Below, one piece after another: positions 36,580-47,639 of a stretch of 64,000 nucleotides of DNA. Below the pieces are notes generated by a model that was given only the letters and a program-made list of their open reading frames with translations, ran no database searches and was not told the DNA's origin. Where the stretch lies: NCBI GenBank assembly GCA_002794785.1, contig NBBA01000013.1:1116001-1180000 (forward strand), read 5' to 3'. Every line of letters begins with the position of its first letter. Within the stretch, counting starts at the first letter, position 1. Source of the DNA: Coniferiporia sulphurascens. Its lineage: Eukaryota > Basidiomycota > Agaricomycetes > Hymenochaetales > Hymenochaetaceae. Made by a program: the position numbers and the translations under genes.

Positions 36580-36590
36580 TCCGTACTATA
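36580..36590 (+). promoter_or_regulatory. Possible TATA element of the U6 gene
   Basis: The sequence TACTATAG lies about 25 bp before the expected U6 5' end. A TATA element at this distance is usual for U6 genes transcribed by RNA polymerase III. The match is weak on its own; position supports it. Confidence 0.35.
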
Positions 36591-36609
36591 GCCTCGGGCG
36601 CGCAATAAT

Positions 36610-36640
36610 GTATGTTGTCCCCTTCGGGGTGACATACGAA

Positions 36641-36671
<31 letters not shown>

Positions 36672-36736
36672 GGCCCCTGCACAAGGATGACACGCTTTTC
36701 AGGGTGGAATGCACTTCGGTGCACAATATTTATTTT
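36610..36736 (+). ncRNA. U6: U6 spliceosomal snRNA
   Basis: The catalytic-core snRNA of the spliceosome. The 5' stem-loop is formed by GTATGT pairing with ACATAC around a CCCC/GGGG helix with a TTC loop (36610-36637). The core follows with near-complete identity to the universal U6 sequence: ATTGGAACGATACAGAGAAG (with the ACAGAGA box that pairs to the 5' splice site), then ATTAGCATGGCCCC (the AGC catalytic triad) and CTGCACAAGGATGACACGC (internal stem-loop). Unlike several basidiomycete U6 genes there is no intron in this core. The 3' part has a hairpin TGCACTTCGGTGCA and ends near the first T4 run at 36733-36736, taken as the Pol III terminator; the exact 3' end is uncertain. Confidence 0.95.
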
Positions 36737-36986
36737 GTTCATTCTTTCATTCATTTTGCATATACAATGTTGAAGTACGATAATTTCTTCAGGTAGAGAC
36801 ACATATGATTGAATGGCAAGTAAGTGTATCAAAAAATAGTCCATATTTGTTCCAAAGGGCCTTCACGTCATTACCCCCTTGGTCATTCAGGGGAAGGAGG
36901 ACAAAGTAAAAATGATAATTAATACGGAATTCCTGTCTGCGTAAATAAGAAATGGTCCATGGAAGAATTAGGCAGCCTAAACGCAG

Positions 36987-38416
36987 CTACGGCTCTTCCT
37001 CCTCGGCATCATCGTCTCCTTCTACTTCATCCTCATCGCCACCCAAGAATTCATCATCTTCGTCGGGCTCTCCCGACCTCGAAATCACGATTCTCAGCCC
37101 GCGGCCCACGCCCAGCCCACGACTCCGAGCAGCGAAAGCCCGTACCACGCCCAGCGCATTCGGACGAACTCCTTGTCTTCCTTCGTCTTTGGGACAGGCG
37201 TATTCTTCGCGCGCACAAGCAATCGGGGACGGGCGGTATGAGGGACGACGCGAGCTGTGCAAAGCTAGCAGTAGGCGCTGCGCGAACGCGGAGCGGAGAG
37301 GGGTGTGCGTCGAGTGTGTTGCTGCCTCTGCAAAATCAAACGAGGAAGCGAGGCTCGCGGATGACGAGGGCGCGACGAGGCGCGTCTGCACTGGAGGATG
37401 GGTAGATCTGGGTAGGGCACGTGCATGAATTCGCCGTGCATGTGCGTGCAGTGCCGGAAACGCGCCGGCAACGAGAGAGCGGAGAAGATCGTTCGGGAGC
37501 GGTGGGAAAGTGAGTAGAAGAATGTGGGCTGCTACGAAAGTGTCAAGAGCGGTGGGTCGATCGTGAAAGAAAAACGGTTTGTCTTTGAGGAGATTTTCGA
37601 GGAAACTCAGCGTAGTACGTGCTTTGTCCAAGACCTGAATGCAAATTAAGTAATGCGTCAAGTTGTTTGCGAACTTGGCTACGCACCTTCTCCCTCCCAA
37701 ATGCTTCAGTGACAATACTCTCCGCTGCGACACTCGCCTTTTTGCGTTTCTCTTCCTCTGCTTCTTCCGCGTGGACGGACCACAGGCCTGCCGCTTCGAG
37801 GCGAGGCTTGTACGCCTCGCGCAAACGATCAGGAACGTAGTAGCGCTGCGGAATAGGAAAGAGCTCCGCGAGCGCAGGTCGAACATTTTCGTAATAATTA
37901 TGTCGAAGTGTAAAGAGTGAGCATGCCTGGAGGGTTGGTTCATATACACTCAGCGAACGTTATAGCTCAAAAGACGGGAACGCACCACCAAATCACCTAG
38001 GCTCGCTGAGACAAATGCGATCCATGCCGTCTGCTGCGCCCTTTCTACTGGGCTCAAAGAGGCTGAGGGATCCGTAAGTTCGTCGGGGATCCTCTCTTCT
38101 TCATTCTCATCCTCCGGTTCGCCTGGCTTGCGCAGTCCTGCGATATACTTCACAATGGGCGGGAACGAGGCCACACACGCAAGCCCGTGCGTAATATACG
38201 GTAGCTGTCCTGTAGCGAGTCAGCAGGCGTGCAGATTTTGAAGCACAAGCACGCACCGTTAGGCGAAAGGTCAGGGTTTGTGCATTCCTCGAGCACGAAG
38301 TCTCCAGGGATGGTGAGCTGTGCGTAGAGGACGGCCGCAAGGCAGTCGGGCGTGAATGTCAGCAGGTCCCATCTCGCTGGCCAGACGTGCAGTACGAGCT
38401 CGTGCTCACTGTCCAT
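36987..38416 (-). CDS. SAM37: Mitochondrial sorting-and-assembly subunit Sam37 (metaxin family)
   Basis: Outer-membrane protein of the SAM complex that inserts beta-barrel proteins. The start MDSEHELVLHVWPARWDLL, with FTPDCLAAVLYAQLTIPG, is the thioredoxin-like N-terminus of the family. After an intron come LPYITHGLACVASFPPIVKY and a charged loop (PGEPEDENEEER). ERAQQTAWIAFVSASLGDLV and a GST-C-like helical part containing PTALDTFVAAHILLL follow. The C-terminus is odd. In the frame that reaches the stop at 36987 the protein ends in an acidic tail (EPDEDDEFLGGDEDE), but a second frame at about 37190-37097 reads RMRWAWYGLSLLGVVGWAWA, which looks like the membrane helix expected here. Either an intron or a sequence error separates the frames. 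The start codon lies 90 bp from the divergent PHD-like gene. Confidence 0.85.
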
Positions 38417-38506
38417 GTTGGTGAGGACTACGTGCCAGTGACGACCGAGTCCGCGACGCGTCGAGGCCGATCATTTTATTCGGTATCCCCGCTGAAACCA
38501 CTCAAA
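38417..38506. promoter_or_regulatory. Very short bidirectional promoter, SAM37 / PHD-like gene
   Basis: Only 90 bp separate the two divergent start codons. The interval contains a GC-rich left half and a TATTCGG stretch at about 38478. The promoters must overlap, or transcription starts lie inside the opposite gene. Confidence 0.5.
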
Positions 38507-39615
38507 ATGCAAGGAACGCTAGCATTTCCATGCTGCGTCTGCGGAACTCGAGAGTCTACTCCCTTCAAATATCTGCTACACTGTTCTCAATGTAGACGAG
38601 GATACCATCACCGCAAGTACAACTCGGCCTCGTCGAGTCAGCGGGCTCCGGATGACCTTTCGATGTTATTGCAGGCTGCTGCAAGCCTCCAGTCCACGAT
38701 GCAGTCCTTACCTCTTTAATACGCGCTACCGAGAAGAAGAAGCCCGGGAAGGGGCTATCTGCATGGGTGTGCATGAGCTGCAGCGCAGGCGGGGGCAGCC
38801 GACGTACGCTAAGACGGGACCCCAGTTCATCCAGCACCGTCGCAAGTGCAATAAACGCCGTCTCTGAAACGGAGAGACGAAAACAGGCCATTGTACATGC
38901 AGCGCAGCCAGAAATGATTAGCATCCTTGACTCGGACGATGGGGAGTCTGAGGTTATCGCCCCTCCCACCACAAAACAGAATACCCCATCGAGAGGTTCA
39001 ATCGATAAAGGCACTAGTGGTATGTTATTTACTTATATCTAACTGGATCGCACCAATTCACTGTGTGATTCAGAAGTGGGGGATGCTCGTCTCTCCGTGA
39101 GGTCAGGCGAAGTTGCTCGGATATCTGAAGAGAGCTACGACGGCATGGATGTTGACCATCACCAAATCCCCGTCACCAATCTATCTGTTCCAATCCCCCG
39201 ATCTCCATTTCCCTCTCAGCAGACCTCGTCAATCGCCAATGTACACACGAAATCCGTTACTCGTACGCTTTCCTCCGAAGCGCGGAACCTACCGTCTAGT
39301 CGCTGGGCCAGTCTGTCAATTCCCCCGCAATCCAGACCAATCACGCCGTCCTCTCTTCATTTCCCTGCGTCTTCAGGATTCGTCTCAATGAAAACGTTCG
39401 CTACGTGGCCCAAAGTAGCTCGTCCTTTACAAGTAAAAATTGACAAAGATGAATCGAAATTGCCATTCGACGATGAGAAGCTTAAGGACCTACCACGTCC
39501 CCCGATGCCGCCCAAGGCTCAGGGAAGGCAGCCGAGAAAGGTACCAGCGAAGAAATTAGATAGACATAATAAATCACCAGGCCAGCGAGCATTCACATTT
39601 ATTACGGAAGATTGA
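38507..39615 (+). CDS. PHD-like zinc-finger protein
   Basis: Probable nuclear protein. It starts MQGTLAFPCCVCGTRESTPF, followed by LLHCSQCRRGYHH, which fits the first three metal pairs of a PHD-type finger (C-x2-C, C-x2-C, H). After an intron of about 130 nt (donor near 38613, acceptor near 38745) the frame gives KGLSAWVCMSC, the last Cys pair with the Trp two residues before it as in PHD fingers. The rest is Ser/Pro-rich and disordered, with an acidic SIM-like stretch (EMISILDSDDGESEV, 38911-38955) that may bind SUMO. The C-terminus is Lys/Pro-rich and ends FTFITED. A second intron lies at about 39019-39073. No known family was recognised beyond the finger. Histone-tail reading is inference. 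Confidence 0.7.
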
Positions 39616-39816
39616 AAGTGATATATCATCCGATAACTTGCTAAACTCACCATTTCAACTGATGTACGGATCTACCCACAGCTTGGTTGTTTGTAAACTA
39701 TTCCAATTTATGTGCCAATATCAATACAAGTAGTGTGAATGGGTATGCGTGAGTGATAATCTAGATGTGGATTGTCACGGAGTAAAAGGAAATCGGAGCC
39801 CACGACCTGACCTATT

Positions 39817-41633
39817 TCACCGCTTCGGACGCCCAGGGCTATCGTCGAGGTTGATAACAGCGAATTGGCCATCATCGCCCGGGTATGAGTGCGGGTGTAG
39901 CTGCCCGCTCGCCGGACGGGGTAATGGAACTGCGAGTTGCGAGCCGGGATGCAGTCGGCTCGGCGGTGGGGTCGAAGCGGGAACGGGAGAATGCGTACGC
40001 GACACGTAACGCGACTGATAATCTGCTAGCGATGCCGCGCTTGGCGTGCGGCTAAGCCCTACACCATAGATGCCCTCACCGAGTGTCTCGTTATGCCCTG
40101 CAAGGTTCTCGAGGCTTGCGCGCGGCGTGACGAGCTTGAGGGCAGCGGAGAGCACGCGCGGGCTCACGCTCCCAAGCGAGGTGCGTCGCGAGCTTTCTGG
40201 CTCGCCGAGGATAGGCGCGTCCGGCTCAGCTGGCTCCACTGGGGTGCCTGAGAAAGAGGATTTGCGCGGAGACATGACGCCCGCGACGATCTTCGGGAAT
40301 GTGACACTGCTCGAGCCATCGACGTTCTCAGGCTGATTGTATAGCCATGTAGCGGCGAGCACGGTCGACGCACCGACAACGAAGCTTGGGGTGATGTGGA
40401 AATTGAAGAGGACAACTGAAGCGAGGAAGGAAAGGACGATGCTGAGGGATGTTGCAAAGGCTTTGAGGATATTGTCGGAGTATTTGATGACTATAGCGGT
40501 GATGAGGCCACCGAATACCTGGGTCAGCACTGTCGCCCATGCCCAGCCACCAAAATTGGCAAAAATTCCCGAAAACCATGAACCACCCGTGCCCACACTC
40601 GGCTGCGAGGCAAGGACAGGTATCAAAGCAGGAATGAGAGAGAAAAGCGATAGCTGGCAGTTGCGGACCCAGAGATCCGCCTGTGAGCCTTTCAGCACCA
40701 TCTCAAAATACACTCCCGCGAGACCCGACGTAAAGCATGCAGCAGCAACAGCCATAAATCCCGTAAGGGGTCGCATGCTGTGAGAGTCGTGCGAGGTTGA
40801 ACTTGCGTGATCTTCTCCTGAGCCAGACTGTATCTGCACAATCCCGACACCCACCGCAAGAGCCATCAACGCGACCCACTTGGTCATGTTGAGCTTCTTC
40901 CGCAGAAGGACGACAGAAAAGGCGGCAGTGGTGAGGATCTTCATTTGATAGCTAACCTGGAAGGTAGCCGCCTCGAGGTTGGATGCCGCAACAAACTGAA
41001 GATTATTCTGGATGACTGGGAATTTTTTTGCATAAGCTACATGTCATGTAATATAGGATCCACCACGAACCGTATAATATGGCTGGAATAGACAACTTCC
41101 AACAATCCGGGCTTAATATTTCATTTCCCAATTTCCTGCATCGGGAAGCAAAGACATACGGCTGCATCCAAGAACCAGCCTGAAGCTGCAACGGACCTTT
41201 TCGGTGGGGCGAATGTAAATGATGTGAGTCGTAATCATCTATGCGGGAGAAAGCGATGACGAGGGAAATGGATCCTTTGAGGAGCTCATTAAACAGTACA
41301 GCGGATGCAGCAGAGTAAGCACGAGACGGGGGCGTCGAAACACGTGAATAGTGCATGATAATCGTTAAGAGGGCATTTTGTACTGCCAAGGTCACAAGCC
41401 TATCGCACAGTGGTATGTTATTTTCCTGAAATGTTTTTGAGCAAGCAGACATAGACTCACGAGATGTATTTCAAAGGCATCCCCCATAACCGCGGCGAAG
41501 TATCTCCGCCAACAGGACATGTTCCCACGTCGGCGAGACCGTTGAGCTTGAGTTTCGGCAACGAGGCATTGTGCGGACCTATGGGTAAACCGCTAGCGGT
41601 GTGCGCCGGGGGATCGGCGGGGACATGAGACAT
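39817..41633 (-). CDS. Golgi nucleotide-sugar transporter (UDP-galactose-transporter type)
   Basis: Antiporter that brings nucleotide sugars into the Golgi lumen. Exon 1 reads MSHVPADPPAHTASGLPIG to GMPLKYIS, and exon 2 continues LVTLAVQNALLTIIMHYSRV. The family signature YVIQNNLQFVAASNLEAATF follows across an intron with a GTTCGT donor at 41070. It leads into QVSYQMKILTTAAFSVVLL and then LRKKLNMTKWVALMALAVGV. Later helices include TGFMAVAAACFTSGLAGVYF, GGLITAIVIKYSDNILKAFA and SIVLSFLASVVLFNFHITPS, all typical of the SLC35A group (UDP-galactose or UDP-GlcNAc). A long Ser/Pro-rich cytosolic tail of about 170 residues (40300-39819) is added to the usual core. The substrate cannot be fixed from the sequence. 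Confidence 0.9.
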
Positions 41634-42115
41634 TGTCTGTCGTCGATGCCGCGGGGAAGTTGGGGACGCGAAGGACGCGTAAGACGAAGATGATAACGCC
41701 AGCTTGGTCTACTTAAACGCTGCAGGAGAACTGCTCGCAGTCTGTATGTTACTTTTAGGTGTGTTTTCCCCGTGAGCGCACCGGCGGGCTGTGCTTAAAA
41801 ACGCAGAAGCTGTGTCGGGTCCCGTTATGTTGGCTGCGGGCGCTGCTGGTCTGGACGCTGCGCAGTAGGATGTTGCGAGTGTACTCAAGGAGGTGGTCAG
41901 TGGCAGAACGGTGTCGACACGGCGCCAGCGTTTAGCTTTGCGGGTCGGCAAACCAAGTCTTTGCACACCGTTAAGAGCGTGGGAACATGCCGCGATCGTT
42001 CCTCAGCGCCGCGGCGCGTCGAAAGCGATTCGACGCGTCTGGCTGACCTTTGACACAACCTGCCATCTACCCCGGTCTTGTTTATTTCTCGGTTTAACTC
42101 GGTTTCCGTCGTGTA
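41634..42115. other. Divergent intergenic region
   Basis: 482 bp between the nucleotide-sugar transporter (-) and the MutY gene (+). It carries two promoters and 5' leaders. Short frames on the minus strand are not supported. Confidence 0.5.
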
Positions 42116-44149
42116 ATGTCCTCGACGCGCAAGCGCACAAAACCGGTCACCTATGTTTATGATGAATCCTCGGAAGTGGATTCGGATTTCGTCGATGTGA
42201 AGACCAGGAAGCCAGCGAAGAGGAAAAGACCGACACGGGCGGATTCTGTCGACTTGAGTCAACAGGACTGTGAAGTGGAAACCAGAAAAATACACCCGGC
42301 ATCTCTTCATATAATCCAGGACCCAGAACCAATTTGCTCGTCTCTACTAGACTGGTACTCCGGCGTGCACGAAAATCGCGGCATGCCATGGCGAAAGCCT
42401 TTTGATCCGACACTGGATGCACTTGGGCGGTCGCAGCGAGCTTACGAGGTTTGCGCGCTTCATGTGCTCCACATATCATTATTGCAAATGCCATTTCGTC
42501 CATTTTTAGGTATGGATCTCGGAGATCATGTTGCAACAGACTCAGGTTGCTACGGTAATACCATACTACAACAGATGGATAGAGAAGTGAGTTTGTTGAA
42601 ACTCACGACCTATCCAAAGTTGAAGTCCATTCCAGATACCCAACAATTCGCCATCTCGTGAGTACACTGACAGACAAAATTAGCTACATTCTCATGCAGC
42701 GTAGGCGAACTCAGACATCGAATCAGTCAATGCCCTCTGGAAAGGGTTAGGCTACTATTCTCGCGCCGCTCGCCTACTATCTGGTGCCAAGAAAATAGTT
42801 GAGGACTATGATGGCGTCTTCCCCGCCAACGCCAAAGATATGATGGCAACCGTGCCGGGGATAGGACGGTACAGCGCTGGCGCTATTTCCTCAATAGCGT
42901 ACAACCAACGCGAGCCTGTTGTAAGCTATCTTCTAGAGCAATGCTACTATATGTTTAACAGCTGTGGATATGTCTCGTTGATTATAAGTAGCTTGATGGG
43001 AACGTCAACCGCCTTCTGAGCCGCGTTCTAGCGCTTCATGCAAGCCCTAAAGCAAAGTCTACTCTGGACATACTCTGGGGCGGTGCGACGGACATAATCA
43101 AGAAGGCTGAGCAACCTGGTAACACAAATCAAGCGCTGATAGAATTAGGGGCCACAGTGTGTAAGGTGCGGGACCCGGACTGCGGATCGTGTCCGCTTAA
43201 CGCGCACTGCCGCGCCTATCTTGAGACGCAGGTTTGTGTTATCGTCTCTCTCTGTTTATCCCACGCTGAAGCCCGCCGCTAGGGCCATCAACCTGATGAG
43301 CGGGATATCGAGGAGTTATGCACGCTTTGCGATCCAGTGCTCAATGGTGAGCCTGCAGGGGTAACACTCTATCCTATGAAGGCGGAACGAAAGAAAGCCC
43401 GAGAAGAGATTGATGTCGTCAACGTTGTCGAATGGCGAAGTTCACAGGACGCGCGGTATTTTCTCCTTGCACGAAGGCCAGAAAAGGGTATTCACCTGTT
43501 ATTACGCACTTCCAGTCGCCGCAGCGGGGGTTGATGAAATTTACATTCATAGGTCTACTTGCTGGTCTGCATGAATTTCCGTCGCGTGCAGACGTCGAGG
43601 ACTCAGACTCTCCGACAGCACTTCAGGCCATCGGACAGGAAATTCTGCGTGAAATGCTCACAGAAACTCTCCCCTCCTATCAAATGTCTTCTTCAAAAGT
43701 GCATCCAAAGGCCTCCAAAAAAATAAATTCTGACAACCTGCAAATCACGAAAATGAAATCCGCTGGCGACGTACTCCATATCTTCTCACATATTAGAAAA
43801 ACGTACCGTGTACAGTGGATCGTGCTCGAAGGCGGGGACCCGGAGTCGGCGGAACCACCGGGCCTCGCTGTAGACTTTGTGTTGTCGACGACACCGTCTA
43901 GCATTGACAAGAAGCCTAAAAGCCGGAAGCCAAAGGCTAAGACGAAAGATAAGAAAAGGGCCGGGGGGTCTACGCGCAAGGAACCGGCCCTGCGCTGGGT
44001 CAAATATGAAGACGTACAAGACGCAAAGTGAGCTCACAGTTCTTCGTCCGTGGTTTCCCAATCACTTACTAAATCTGTATTTTCTTAGCATTGGGACCGG
44101 TATGGTGAAAGTTTGGAAGAAAGTTAATGACCTCTGGACGGACAGTTGA
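42116..44149 (+). CDS. MUTYH: A/G-specific adenine DNA glycosylase (MutY/MUTYH)
   Basis: Base-excision repair enzyme that removes adenine paired with 8-oxoguanine. The N-terminus is basic (MSSTRKRTKPVTYVYD; KTRKPAKRKRP), suiting nuclear location. The glycosylase domain follows: LLDWYSGVHENRGMPWRKP, then YEVWISEIMLQQTQVATVIP (joined across an intron), WKGLGYYSRAARLL, and the helix-hairpin-helix VPGIGRYSAGAISSIAY. The catalytic Asp lies in VLDGNVNRLLSR, spanning an intron at about 42922-42991. The iron-sulfur motif C-x6-C-x2-C-x5-C is complete: CKVRDPDCGSCPLNAHC (43159-43209). The C-terminal Nudix-like 8-oxoguanine recognition domain includes LLAGLHEFPS and ends WKKVNDLWTDS. A Lys-rich insert (KKPKSRKPKAKTKDKKR) sits in the C-terminal domain. 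All catalytic parts are intact. Confidence 0.95.
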
Positions 44150-45479
44150 CGCCGGCCCATGTCTTCTGGGCTGGGCATAGCGCCTTACCTTGGAACTTAG
44201 GTACTTTTCGGTGTGTCTAGGCACTTATCTAAAAGGTGCCGATTTGGACACGTTCATTAGACGGGATGCAGACACAGTGGATCTATTATAATATTATTTC
44301 TTACGCTTGCGGAAGCTCAGCTACATCTGCATAAATAATGGGGGAACGTTTCAGGATGGATGTCGTACCGCTCACAGGAGCTGTCAACTGGGTAGAATCG
44401 TGTCTCCTGTGTTATCATGAAGGACTATGGACTGCCTCAGGGACCTTATCTTGGTTTCTCCCAATTGTTCGCGGTGTCCCCGACTAGAACATCTGTCATG
44501 GCGTGTATAGCAGCAAGTACTGATGTCCTCACACATTCCCCCGAATCCTGGAGACAGGACTTCATTTGATACGTCGGCCACAATTTTCACTCACACTCCC
44601 CTCTGCTGCATTGCTTACGAGCGACTCAATATTCAAAAGTTTGCTTACGGTCACACGGTTATTAATAAACTACATTAATTTGGGGATATATGGAGTCAAT
44701 GCGGGGTTCGTGGGCGCGTAGGTGCGTGAGCGCGCCGATCATTAACGTTAATATTAATGTTTGGATCGACGCTACTTCGCCAAGGCTGCTACTATTAGCC
44801 GGCGTGTTTATTTTCATAGAACATTGACCCAAACTTTAAAATAAGCACACGCGCATACTTATTTTGTTGACATTCTTACGACTTTCCAGATGAAGTGGAC
44901 TTAGGAGGTAAATCTTTCAATATAGAGATTCCCTTTATATGTTGCGAATCGCTACTAGTAGAACAGGATGCCAACGGGTTGTAATTATATCGTATGCTAT
45001 ATTGTGCCAGTAGAACGTGAAGAGGTTATTTTATTCTTAGTTAATGAAATATAGATGGATTTGACTTTATCGGGAAGGTTAATTGACGAAGTTTAACTTA
45101 CATGAAATGGCAACAATGTTCATTAATTAGATTACTACTGCCGAGCTCCACAGCAATCACGGACTTGGGACTAGATGACCATTCGACTGACCTAGTATGA
45201 AGGATTCGTGATACTCTTTAACGCTCATCTTTTCAAAAAATCCAGTGGCTCAAGGCAACCGTCATTTGAATTTGAGCTTGTTCAGGGCCGGTCGGTTCGC
45301 GCGTGAACTCAGCAAGTGTCTACGGCCGCATCCGGATCCAACTGGGTCCTTTTTCTCGTTTTCTATCTTCTACCTGAGGGACGCGCCGGTCGTCGCTCCC
45401 AGCCTCTTATCTGGCTTTGCGAGAAAGTCGGTCCTCCAAATCCGTCCACTCCTTTGATTCGTATAATAGGACTTCGAAA
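44150..45479. other. AT-rich intergenic region
   Basis: 1.33 kb without a supported gene. It is markedly AT-rich from about 44640 to 45240 and contains a perfect short palindrome ATTAACGTTAAT at about 44743, next to TTAATATTAA. The last 100 bases are the leader of the following gene. No repeat with flanking duplication was found. Confidence 0.5.
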
Positions 45480-47270
45480 ATGGTGCCGACCTCCACCCCG
45501 AAGTTGCATCCGGGGAGTGCCACAGTCTCGGGTGGCAGAGCGACCCAAGAAGCTCACGACGGAAAATCAGGCTCGCATATTACGAAGGAGCATAATATTA
45601 AGGAGGACGGTGTGCATCGGAAACTGAAGAAGATTAAGTATTCAAGTACGATACAAGTGGAGGTCGAGGGGAGTACTACCGCTACCATGCGCTATGTCAA
45701 GTCCTCCATGACAGCAGTGGCCGACGATATTCAGACGGCGTCTCTTCCTGATCCTATTCCTGACGATGACATGCCCCCAAGCTCGACTTTTGAACGGACT
45801 ACACTTATTATTCCTCCAACATTCTCCCTACCAACTTCTGCGGCGATTGCTGTTACTTCTACTCAGGGTCTGACTGAATCTACTTCCTATGTACGCTCAA
45901 CAACGACAGTCTGGGTCTACGCTACCACAAGTGCGGTTACCTCGCCACTCTCTATTATCACGCCAGATACTTCTCAGTCGTCGCCTTCACACCTCCCTGT
46001 CCACCTTCCGGTATACATTATTGCGTTGGTCACCGCTGGTGCTACTGGCTTAGCCCTAGTGCTTTTCTTGGCGCTGAGGTTTTTTATTAGGAGGGACAGA
46101 CGTGCTGGTTTTCCTACACCTTCGAATCCCATTCTTCAGGACTCGCCTTTGTTCGGCGGGAAAGAGCGCTTCTCGCGAAGTCTATGGAGTCAGACAGATC
46201 CTTCTTTTGGGAATTTGTTCCACGCTTCCAACAAGATTGCAAAAGGCGATGGCTGGAGGCCTTTGAGCGGAAATAAGTACGTAGACACTGGGAAAGCCCA
46301 TGTCAATGAAAAAAGGTTATCCACCTTTACGGCTACCTCTTTTCCCGCAGGAAAGTTTACGCCGGCGCCCCTCTCTCCTGCGTCTGTATATACCACTGTA
46401 GCCCCTGCTACCAACATCGGCATAGCACTAGACTTCCCGCTACCGGTTAACACTACAGCAGCTAGTACGCAACCACTTAACGTTAAGACCAAGAGTGGTG
46501 GCAGGGCAGTACGCAGACGATCTGTTACAACCTCAATGTACGGGGGGCTCGATTCCAATGCTCCGATATTCACGGATTCAGAGACAGAAACGGCCTACCA
46601 GGATCCCCGCCCCGCTCCAACGCCCGGCGGGTCGAAGCCCGCCTTAAAGCCTGCTGGACCCTCGCGGGAGCAAGGGCAAGGTCCTCGTCGGAAAAACGTT
46701 CCGCAGGGGCAAAGACAAATTGGTCGCCGCGCATCGCGCGGCGGGAAAGAGAAGGACGAGCCGTTTATGTATGCGCTCCCGATGGTGAAGAGCGACGAGC
46801 GGCGGGACCGAGATACAAAGGCGCTTACGTCCGCCCTCGGGCTCGCCTCCCCGCCTCCGCCGTCGTCGTGCTTCTCGCCCGTCTCTATTTACCCAGATGA
46901 CTCACTTTCCATTGCACACGGCCGTGGCGGCGGACGCCGCGTCTCGATTATGCTACCCCCGTCAGAAATACCGAGCCCGACGACCACGCATGCGGCGCTT
47001 GGGAGCTTTATGCTCCAAGACTTCCCGTCAACAGCTACAATCGCTTCTTTGCGGGGGGCGGGGGACCCTTTCGCCGGTGCACCACCCAAAAAGAACCAGA
47101 CACGAAACATTAGCGATAAGCCACCCCGCGTGCCCTCTCCCCCACCTCTCCCGTCACTCGCACAAATGGCTATGGCGCACGCGGACCCAGATTACCGCAG
47201 CCCTACATACAGTATTTACGGCCTATATGAAGCTCAGCGCAAGAGCAAGGCGAGCTATGGAGGCAATTAG
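45480..47270 (+). CDS. Single-pass membrane protein with Ser/Thr-rich outer part
   Basis: Intronless, 596 residues from the first ATG (MVPTSTPKLHPGSATVSGG). The open frame extends a little upstream but has no earlier ATG. Residues 1 to about 170 are rich in Ser and Thr (ATTSAVTSPLSIITPDTS), as in heavily O-mannosylated outer regions. One strong membrane helix follows at about 180-205 (VYIIALVTAGATGLALVLFL, then ALRFF), followed by IRRDRR, a positive-inside anchor. The cytosolic part of about 390 residues is disordered, basic in patches (RAVRRRSVTTS) and Pro-rich at the end. No cleavable signal is visible, so the helix probably acts as signal anchor. The layout resembles fungal Mid2/Wsc-like sensors without a recognisable Cys domain. 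I cannot name a family. Absence of introns sets it apart from its neighbours. Confidence 0.75.
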   Translation: MVPTSTPKLHPGSATVSGGRATQEAHDGKSGSHITKEHNIKEDGVHRKLKKIKYSSTIQVEVEGSTTATMRYVKSSMTAVADDIQTASLPDPIPDDDMPPSSTFERTTLIIPPTFSLPTSAAIAVTSTQGLTESTSYVRSTTTVWVYATTSAVTSPLSIITPDTSQSSPSHLPVHLPVYIIALVTAGATGLALVLFLALRFFIRRDRRAGFPTPSNPILQDSPLFGGKERFSRSLWSQTDPSFGNLFHASNKIAKGDGWRPLSGNKYVDTGKAHVNEKRLSTFTATSFPAGKFTPAPLSPASVYTTVAPATNIGIALDFPLPVNTTAASTQPLNVKTKSGGRAVRRRSVTTSMYGGLDSNAPIFTDSETETAYQDPRPAPTPGGSKPALKPAGPSREQGQGPRRKNVPQGQRQIGRRASRGGKEKDEPFMYALPMVKSDERRDRDTKALTSALGLASPPPPSSCFSPVSIYPDDSLSIAHGRGGGRRVSIMLPPSEIPSPTTTHAALGSFMLQDFPSTATIASLRGAGDPFAGAPPKKNQTRNISDKPPRVPSPPPLPSLAQMAMAHADPDYRSPTYSIYGLYEAQRKSKASYGGN

Positions 47271-47639
47271 TTGTCTCTTGCGCATGAAGGATGCTGTGTA
47301 ACATTTTTCCTATGTTCGACGGAAGCACTCCGTATTACCCTCGTAATTGTAGTTGTATCCTCCGTGTATTTAGATTTGTAACATCAACTTTGTATTGTTA
47401 GACTAGGAGACGTTTATGAAGTATTATTCTCCTCAACTCCAACCAGGCCGTGTCTGATACCTCAGATTAATCTAGTGGCTCGAAACTAAGGGCCCACAGC
47501 AAGTCAGAAAGCGTTAATTGCGGTAATGTACAGTGTAAATGATCTGGGGGACATTGGTGACAAAACTGGGTTGGGGGGAAGAGGGGGAGTGGAGGCCCCA
47601 AAGTCCCGAAAGCAACAATCACAGAAGCGAAGGTTCCTC
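47271..47639. other. Convergent intergenic spacer
   Basis: 369 bp between the 3' ends of the membrane-protein gene (+) and CHMP7 (-). AT-rich at the left, G-rich near 47565-47590. No gene was seen. Confidence 0.5.

Noticed and set aside
36952..37428. Two overlapping plus-strand frames of about 150 codons
   Set aside because: They run antisense to the 3' part of SAM37; the Ser runs reflect the acidic tail on the other strand.
44700..44790. AT-rich palindromes as a replication origin or mobile-element end
   Set aside because: The palindromes are short and have no flanking duplication or paired repeat.
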